DNA of 64,000 nucleotides from Paenibacillus cymbidii (GTDB lineage Bacteria > Bacillota > Bacilli > Paenibacillales > NBRC-103111): NCBI RefSeq assembly GCF_004764705.1, contig NZ_SHLX01000009.1:228524-292523 (forward strand), read 5' to 3'. Position numbers and translations under genes: made by a program. The notes beneath the pieces were generated by a model, which ran no database searches, was not told the origin of the DNA, and was given only the letters and a program-made list of their open reading frames with translations. Shown one piece after another: positions 58,851-64,000 of the stretch (its first letter is position 1; each line of letters begins with the position of its first letter).

Positions 58851-60293
58851 ATGGCATTGCGTTATGCAGCTGATCGGGGTCGCATTGTGGCGGACATAAT
58901 CCCTTTTTACGATACCGGGTACTATCACGCGTTTTATTTGAAAGGATTTGCGGACGGTTCGGGATGGAGCCGGCACCATACGCCGTGGGCGCATATTCGC
59001 AGCCGCGATTTGTCCGCTTGGGAGGAGCTGCCCGACGCGCTGGCGACGGGCACGCAGGACGCGCCGGACGGCGGCGCCTGCTTCACCGGCTCGGTCATCC
59101 GCCGCGGCGAACGAATCCACATTTTCTATACGGGGTTCAGCCCGGGCCATCCTGCCGGCAGGGAGCAGATCATGCACGCCGTCTCCGAGGACGGAATCCG
59201 CTTCCGCAAGAACGAAGCCAATCCGGTGCTGCGGTTGGACGATTCCTATTATGGCGCCGGGGAAGATTTCCGCGATCCGTACGTTTTCTGGAACGAGGAA
59301 GAGGGCTGCTACTGGATGCTGTTTACGGCGGGGGAACGCCGCCCGTTGTGCGGCGTGCGCCGGGGCGTTATCGGCCTTGCCGTGTCCGCCGATATGGAGC
59401 GGTGGGAGTTCCGTCCGCCTTTGTACGCGCCGCGCAAGTATCCTTCGCTCGAATGTCCGGACCTGTTCCGGATCGGCGACTGGTGGTACTTGCTGTTCTC
59501 CCAGTTCGGCCGGACGGAGTACCGCATGGCGCGTTCGCCGCACGGTCCGTGGCAGACGCCGGCGTCCCCCCATTTCGACGCCGGCGATTACTTCTTCTAC
59601 GCGGCCAAAACGGTGTTTGACGGCAATCGCCGCTTCCTGCTCGGCTGGTGCGGCGAATTGGCGGGCGGCCGCGACGCCGCTTCCGCTTTGTGGGGAGGAA
59701 CGTTCGTCACGCCGCGGGAGCTTCGCCAAAGAGCGGACGGGACGTTGACGCTCGAATGTCCGGAAATTTTCCTGTCTCCCTTTAACAGTTCGGGAATTGT
59801 CCGGTATAATCAGTTTAGACAAGTGACCGGCGAATGGACGTTTGCGGACGGAGCGGCCGAAGTTGCCGCAGCGGACGGTTTTGTGTCCTGCTTCGTCGGC
59901 GAGGAGAGCGCGGACGTGTCCGTCCGCCTGACGATCGAAGTGCCGGACGACCGGGGAAGCGCAGGCATCGTGCTGCGTTCGAGCGACGATCATGCCGACT
60001 GTTACACGGTATCGCTGCATTGGGGCACAAGAACGCTGGCGCTTGCGCGCAGCAAGTCGGTCGACGCGTTTCACGGCCCGGCGCTGCACGGCCCGCGGCT
60101 GCTGTGCGCGCGGGAGCTGCCGGAACGTCCGGACGGCCCGGTGCGGCTGACCGCGTTTCTCCGGGACGGCATTCTTGAGGTGTTCGTGGCGGGCGTTACG
60201 CTGACGGCTCCGCTGCAAGACATTCGCGCCGGGCGTTTCGGCTTGTTCGCCAGCGAAACGCCGGCCTCTTTTGCGGATGTGAGGCTTAGTTGA
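58851..60293 (+). CDS. GH32-like glycosidase, no. 4
   Basis: A 480-residue cytoplasmic enzyme. VADIIPFYDTGYYHAFYLKGF is the nucleophile segment, EDFRDPYVFWNEEEGCYWML has the RDP motif and YPSLECPDLFRIGDWWYLLFSQF has the ECP acid/base motif of GH32. GTFVTPREL and the C-terminal beta-sandwich (from WTFADGAAEVAAADGF) complete the architecture. The match to GH32 is clearer than for nos. 1 and 2, yet the N-terminal WMNDPN is still missing. The ATG at 58851 has AGGAGG five bases upstream; an upstream GTG at 58809 lies inside the operator. First gene of the unit with lacI. Confidence 0.8.
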   Translation: MALRYAADRGRIVADIIPFYDTGYYHAFYLKGFADGSGWSRHHTPWAHIRSRDLSAWEELPDALATGTQDAPDGGACFTGSVIRRGERIHIFYTGFSPGHPAGREQIMHAVSEDGIRFRKNEANPVLRLDDSYYGAGEDFRDPYVFWNEEEGCYWMLFTAGERRPLCGVRRGVIGLAVSADMERWEFRPPLYAPRKYPSLECPDLFRIGDWWYLLFSQFGRTEYRMARSPHGPWQTPASPHFDAGDYFFYAAKTVFDGNRRFLLGWCGELAGGRDAASALWGGTFVTPRELRQRADGTLTLECPEIFLSPFNSSGIVRYNQFRQVTGEWTFADGAAEVAAADGFVSCFVGEESADVSVRLTIEVPDDRGSAGIVLRSSDDHADCYTVSLHWGTRTLALARSKSVDAFHGPALHGPRLLCARELPERPDGPVRLTAFLRDGILEVFVAGVTLTAPLQDIRAGRFGLFASETPASFADVRLS

Positions 60294-60311
60294 GAAAGAA
60301 GGGGAGCCAGA

Positions 60312-61304
60312 ATGGCCAATAGCCGGGATGTCGCCAAATTGGCGGGCGTATCGATATCGAGCGTGTCGCGGGCGTTTCGCGAAGACACGTATATCAGCAA
60401 GGAAGTGAAGCAGCGCATTCTGTCCGCGGCGGATGAGCTCGGCTACACCCCGAATTTGCTGGCCCGCAGTTTGAAAAACCAGAAGAGCCACATTATCGGC
60501 CTTATCATTTCGGACATCGACAATCCGTTCTATTCGATCATGACGCGGATCATCGAGGCCGAGCTGAAGCGCAGCGGCTATCGCATTCTGCTCTCCTACA
60601 GCAACGAAAATTCGGAGCGGGAAGCGGAGGATTTAAGCCTGCTGTCCAGCTCGCGGGTGGACGGCATCCTCTTTACGCCGACATCGGTGAAGAACCGTTC
60701 GTTGGTGAACCAGCTGAAAAAGCAAAATATTGCGCTCGTGCAAATGTACCGCAGGGGCTATACGGATCTCGATTCCATTCTCGTCGACGATCAGCGGGGG
60801 GCTTATCTGGCCACCAAACATCTGCTGCAGAACGGGCACCGGGATATCCTGCTGCTCAGCGTCGAAAGCTCGATTTCGCCCAACCGCGCCGAAGGCTACC
60901 GGCAGGCGATGCGGGAAGAGAATATTCCGATTCAGGATCATCTGATTATGCACCTGCCGTTTCAGACCGATTTGCGAATGACCATTTACAACAAAATCAA
61001 GGAAACGCAGCCGACGGCGCTGATCGCCGGAACGAATACGATCGGCATGGATTTCATCAAGGTGTGCAAGGAACACAAGCTTTCGATTCCGGACGACATC
61101 AGCCTCATCATGTTCGACGACGTCGCCTGGGCCGGGTTGCTCGACATTACGACGATATCGCAGCCGATCGATTACCTGGGTCTGTCCGCTTGCCGCGCCA
61201 TTATCGACCGGATCGAAAAAAACAAGTCCGGCGAGCCGATCGTGTCGGTGCTGGAACCGTTCCTGATCGCCCGCAATTCGGTGAAAAATTTGTATTTGCG
61301 CTGA
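60312..61304 (+). CDS. LacI-family transcriptional repressor of the locus
   Basis: A 330-residue LacI-type regulator: HTH SRDVAKLAGVSISSVSRAF, hinge ELGYTPNLLARSLKNQKS and a periplasmic-binding-protein-like effector domain (IIGLIISDIDNPFYSIM, DGILFTPTS, DDISLIMFDDVAWAGLL). It is the second gene of the unit behind the 58768 promoter, so it is probably autoregulated. The operators at 50232, 50321, 58733 and 58810 have the central-CG palindromic form typical of LacI proteins. The inducer would be an oligosaccharide or phosphosugar from the locus. GGGGAG lies seven bases before the ATG. Confidence 0.92.
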   Translation: MANSRDVAKLAGVSISSVSRAFREDTYISKEVKQRILSAADELGYTPNLLARSLKNQKSHIIGLIISDIDNPFYSIMTRIIEAELKRSGYRILLSYSNENSEREAEDLSLLSSSRVDGILFTPTSVKNRSLVNQLKKQNIALVQMYRRGYTDLDSILVDDQRGAYLATKHLLQNGHRDILLLSVESSISPNRAEGYRQAMREENIPIQDHLIMHLPFQTDLRMTIYNKIKETQPTALIAGTNTIGMDFIKVCKEHKLSIPDDISLIMFDDVAWAGLLDITTISQPIDYLGLSACRAIIDRIEKNKSGEPIVSVLEPFLIARNSVKNLYLR

Positions 61305-61411
61305 TGCCGCAGCGTCCAGGGAGCCATCCGTCCGGAGGAGGCTCCCGTTTTGTCGTGGAAGCTTTCCGGCGGCGCGATGCAACACACGCGATAACAAAGG
61401 AGACGAACGAC

Positions 61412-62761
61412 TTGGAGGAAACCGGAAAACCGTTGCTGCACTACATTCATCCGCAGCATGCCGTCGGGGACGTGCACCCGTTCTATTGGCAAGGAACGGT
61501 GTACTTGTATTATTTGAAGCCCGGCGGCCGTTACGAAGCGGCGCTGCTGCGCTCGGACGATCTGCTGCATTGGGAGGAAGCGGCGATTTCGCACGAGCCT
61601 GACAGCCTGATGCCGCCGCAGAAGCCGTATTTTGTGCTGGGCGTATTTTACGATGCTGCATCCGGTTTGTTCCGCAGCTACTTTGGCAGCGAAGGCAACG
61701 TGATGCGCGGCTCCGTCAGCGACGACCTGCTCGTCTGGCGGGCGGCCGGCGAAGCGTGCAACATTCCCGCGCAAGCGGCGTATACGGTGCAGCGGGACCC
61801 TTTCGTGTTCTGGAATGAAGCGGAAAGCTGCTACTGGGCGATTATGACGAGCCGCAAAGGCGGCGGCAACAGCGGTCCGCACGGCGGCATATCCTATGCT
61901 TCTTCCGCCGATTTGCGGCACTGGACGCCGCGGGGCGATCTGTTTTTCCCCGGCGGTATGGGAGATCCCGAATGTCCGGAACTGTTCCGGATGGGCGACA
62001 GCTGGTACTTGTTGTACAGCGCATACGATCATCGCGTCGGCCGGCCGAGCTACCGGGTAAGCGCACAGCCGACCGGCCCCTGGACGGCTTGCGAGCCGGA
62101 CTGTCTGGACGGCAGCGATCTGGCGGCGGCGCAGACGGTAGCTGCGGGCGGCGACAGGAGATTGCTGTTCGGCTGGATTCCGCTGCATGATACCGAAACG
62201 ATCGGGCATCAATATTGGGGCGGCCATCTGGCGCTGCCGCGGGAAATATACCGGCTGGCCGACGGCTCGCTCGCTTCCCGGCTGGAGCCGGGCGTGAGCA
62301 AGCGCATTCGCGGCGAGCGGCTGGGCGGCTGGCCGTCGGTTGTGGTCGAGCCGGCCGAGGAAGGCTGGAATGTGCCGGGAGTGTACGAACGGATCGATAT
62401 GGAGCTGGACGTGCTTCCAACCGGCGCATGCACGCAAGCGGTCATCCGGCTGCTGCGGCCGGGAGCGGCGATGCCGACAGACGTCGTGTGGGACGTAGCC
62501 GGTCGGCGCCTCGTTATTGCCACTGCGGACGTCGTGCACAGCGATGTGCCGCTGCGCGCTTCGGCGGGGAGGGACGACGCTGCGGGGATGCGGCTGCGCC
62601 TGGTGATCGAGGCCGACATCGTCGAGTTGTTCGCGGACGACACGACATCGCTGGCGGCAAGAATTCCGCTGCAATTGAATGGCTTTGCGCTGCGGCTGGC
62701 GAGTGCGGGCGGCGCTGTCGCGTATGCCGGCGTGGAAGTGTACCGGCTGAAGGTGCGGTAA
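61412..62761 (+). CDS. GH32-like glycosidase, no. 5
   Basis: A 449-residue protein closely related to no. 3 but without signal peptide. HAVGDVHPFYWQGTVYLYYLKPG is the nucleophile segment, TVQRDPFVFWNEAESCYWAIM the RDP motif and MGDPECPELFRMGDSWYLLYS the ECP acid/base motif. HLALPREIYRLADGSLASRLEPG and the C-terminal sandwich follow. The start is TTG at 61412 with AAAGGAG nine bases upstream; the frame is open further 5' but that part overlaps the lacI gene antisense to sense usage and is not coding. It is last in the unit after lacI. Confidence 0.78.
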   Translation: MEETGKPLLHYIHPQHAVGDVHPFYWQGTVYLYYLKPGGRYEAALLRSDDLLHWEEAAISHEPDSLMPPQKPYFVLGVFYDAASGLFRSYFGSEGNVMRGSVSDDLLVWRAAGEACNIPAQAAYTVQRDPFVFWNEAESCYWAIMTSRKGGGNSGPHGGISYASSADLRHWTPRGDLFFPGGMGDPECPELFRMGDSWYLLYSAYDHRVGRPSYRVSAQPTGPWTACEPDCLDGSDLAAAQTVAAGGDRRLLFGWIPLHDTETIGHQYWGGHLALPREIYRLADGSLASRLEPGVSKRIRGERLGGWPSVVVEPAEEGWNVPGVYERIDMELDVLPTGACTQAVIRLLRPGAAMPTDVVWDVAGRRLVIATADVVHSDVPLRASAGRDDAAGMRLRLVIEADIVELFADDTTSLAARIPLQLNGFALRLASAGGAVAYAGVEVYRLKVR

Positions 62762-62821
62762 AGGAGCGGTTCGGGAGGGCGGGGCGCGGGTCGCCGCGGG
62801 CCGGCGCGATGCCGCTTTCGC

Positions 62822-62850
62822 TTGCGACGGCCGGGCGCCAGGCGTATAAT
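62822..62850 (+). promoter_or_regulatory. Promoter of the DsbA-family gene
   Basis: TTGCGA (62822-62827), 17-base spacer and TATAAT (62845-62850), 45 bases before the ATG. Confidence 0.6.
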
Positions 62851-62894
62851 GTGCTCATACAAGTTGCAATTGACGAGCTGAGGAGGGCGACCCG

Positions 62895-63617
62895 ATGAAG
62901 GTAGAAGTATGGTCCGATATTATGTGCCCGTTTTGCTATATAGGCAAGCGTCGGTTCGAGGCGGCGCTGGAGCAGTTTCCGCAGAAGGACGAGGTGGAGG
63001 TCGTATATCGCAGCTTCCAGCTGGACCCGAACGCCGAACGTTTCCCGCAGCAGGACACCTACGAGATGGTCGCCAAGAAATACGGCTTGTCCCGCGAAAG
63101 GGCGCAAGCCATGCACGACAATCTCGTGCAGCAGGCGAAGTCGGTCGGCCTCGATTTCCGCTTCGAGAACGCCATTCCGGCCAATTCGCTTGACGCGCAC
63201 CGGCTGATCCACTACGCCGGCACGCTCGGCAAGCGGGAAGCGGTCGTGGAGCTGATGTTCAAGGCGTATTTCACCAACGGCACCCACATCGGCAAAATCG
63301 AGCAGTTGGCCGACGTCGCCGCAGAAGCCGGCATCGACCGGGAGGCGGCGCTTGCGGTGCTGCGAAGCGACAGGTTCGCGGACGAGGTGCGCGCGGAATG
63401 CCGCGAGGCGAGTCGGCTCGGGGCGAACGGTGTGCCTTACTACGTGATCGACCGCAAGTATGCGGTGTCCGGGGCGCAGCCGAGCGATTTTTTCCTTGGC
63501 GCGCTGCAGCAAGCCTGGGACGAGGCGCATCCGCTCGTGTCGCTGAACGAAAGCGAAGCCGGCGATTCCTGCGGCGTCGACGGCTATTGCGCGCCGGGCG
63601 AGCAGAAGCCGCAGTAA
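62895..63617 (+). CDS. DsbA-family (FrnE-like) thiol oxidoreductase
   Basis: A 240-residue cytoplasmic protein with a thioredoxin fold. The redox motif is SDIMCPFCYIGKRRFE (C-P-F-C), the helical insert follows (LDAHRLIHYAGTLGK), and GANGVPYYVIDRKYAVSGAQP supplies the cis-Pro loop. This is the FrnE branch of the DsbA family, linked to disulfide isomerisation and oxidative stress. A C-terminal pair of cysteines (GDSCGVDGYC) may be a second thiol site or metal ligand. GAGGAGG lies about ten bases before the ATG. It has its own promoter and terminator and seems unrelated to the glycosidase locus. Confidence 0.9.
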   Translation: MKVEVWSDIMCPFCYIGKRRFEAALEQFPQKDEVEVVYRSFQLDPNAERFPQQDTYEMVAKKYGLSRERAQAMHDNLVQQAKSVGLDFRFENAIPANSLDAHRLIHYAGTLGKREAVVELMFKAYFTNGTHIGKIEQLADVAAEAGIDREAALAVLRSDRFADEVRAECREASRLGANGVPYYVIDRKYAVSGAQPSDFFLGALQQAWDEAHPLVSLNESEAGDSCGVDGYCAPGEQKPQ

Positions 63618-63652
63618 GCGGCGGCGGCGGCGTCAGCACCGGCGGAACGGAT

Positions 63653-63694
63653 TCGGCCCCTCTTGTTGGCTGGCGCAGCCAATGGGAGGGGCTT
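63653..63694 (+). terminator. Terminator after the DsbA-family gene
   Basis: GCCCCTC/GAGGGGC outer stem and TTGGCTG/CAGCCAA inner stem, followed by TTTTT. Confidence 0.85.
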
Positions 63695-63721
63695 TTTGCC
63701 CGTGCCCGGTCGGCCGGTGGC

Positions 63722-63862
63722 GAAATAGGCCATAAAAAGTGGCCTATTTCCTCTATTTCGGCGGTCTCCTCAAAAATAGCCAGTGAAAACACTGGCTATT
63801 TGGACTGAACAGCCCCAATCAGGGCAGATTAACGCGAATAGCCAGCGAAATCACTGGCTATT
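63722..63862. repeat. Hairpin element of family B, second copy (three hairpins)
   Basis: Palindromes at 63722-63750 (GAAATAGGCCA/TGGCCTATTTC), 63774-63801 (AAATAGCCAG/CTGGCTATTT) and 63837-63862 (AATAGCCAG/CTGGCTATT), with gaps of 23 and 35 bases. The same order and near-equal spacing occur on the minus strand at 45401-45593, where a fourth hairpin follows. Here the place of the fourth is taken by the possible insertion-sequence end. Confidence 0.8.
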
Positions 63863-63869
63863 TTGTGGC

Positions 63870-64000
63870 GATAGGGTGCCGTCAAGTAGTTTGTGTAGTA
63901 GGTTCTTCCATCGGGACGATGGAGGTCATTTGTTTGGTGTAAAAGGTTGTGGGCGGCCGTAGCCCAAGCGAAGGCGCGGGAGGTTATTTTTTTGCTCCGT
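63870..64000. mobile_element. Possible end of an IS256-like insertion sequence, cut by the window edge
   Basis: From GATAGGGTGCCGTCAAG, through TTTGTGTAGTAGG, the sequence changes character. GATA at the tip and GTGTA inside resemble IS256-family terminal repeats as I remember them, and TGGTGTAAAAGG recurs about 50 bases further in. No transposase frame lies within the window. The assignment needs the sequence beyond 64000. Confidence 0.25.

Overview
The window looks like a chromosomal segment of a high-GC, spore-forming, Gram-positive bacterium of the Paenibacillaceae (Paenibacillus/Cohnella type). The evidence is: strong GGAGG ribosome binding sites; sigma-A promoters; LplB/LplC-type ABC permease pairs that carry no ATPase gene of their own; an S-layer-homology protein; a YheC/YheD-type ATP-grasp protein of the spore-coat kind; PhoP boxes in front of a ykaA-pit operon; and many carbohydrate-active enzymes. 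I see no rRNA, tRNA, CRISPR array or phage module. Most of the window is accessory carbohydrate metabolism.

Layout. 0-10 kb: starch and glucan degradation, with a cut-off GH13 enzyme, a secreted alpha-amylase with a candidate cre site, a secreted GH15 glucoamylase split by a frameshift, a decayed oxidoreductase, and a large secreted GH44 endoglucanase with three tandem N-terminal modules. 10-14.8 kb: an IS1595-type transposase derivative that lacks the DDE core and sits behind a consensus promoter with a LexA-like box, a 38-bp-period palindrome array, a DUF3900-like protein, an MprF-type membrane protein and a sugar isomerase/epimerase.

14.9-21.8 kb is the most unusual part. It is a minus-strand operon shaped like the dlt (teichoic acid D-alanylation) system: carrier protein, SGNH/DltD-like protein, a 36-residue DltX-like peptide and a DltB-like MBOAT. 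There is no DltA. In its place is a stand-alone class II aminoacyl-tRNA-synthetase-like protein of the amino acid:[carrier protein] ligase type. The first gene is a membrane-anchored ectoprotein with FG-GAP repeats next to a NodB-like deacetylase segment. I infer a cell-surface polymer aminoacylation pathway charged by a synthetase homologue.

22-31 kb: a second isomerase/epimerase behind a promoter whose spacer is a perfect palindrome, phosphate uptake (pit, ykaA), a glycosyltransferase, a P-loop/HTH regulator, a 64-bp-period palindrome array and a U32 peptidase. 31-41 kb: an IclR-controlled catabolic cluster with an alpha/beta hydrolase, a DapA/NanA-family aldolase, a BNR/sialidase-fold protein, an ABC importer and two dehydrogenases. 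41-45 kb: a BmrC/BmrD-like heterodimeric ABC exporter. 45-50 kb: an SLH protein, two families of extragenic palindromes and a tandem YheC/D fusion.

50-62.8 kb: a coherent LacI-controlled regulon. An ABC importer and five divergent five-bladed-propeller glycosidases (GH32-like, lacking the WMNDPN motif) are driven by two promoters, each flanked by the same kind of LacI-type operator; the LacI regulator lies in the second unit. 62.8-64 kb: a DsbA/FrnE-like oxidoreductase, a strong terminator, a hairpin element shared with 45.5 kb, and a possible insertion-sequence end.

Three families of dispersed extragenic palindromes (cores TGCATATATGCA, AAATAGCCAG/CTGGCTATTT and GGGAAAACCT) recur between genes. 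They create open frames that are unlikely to be real proteins.
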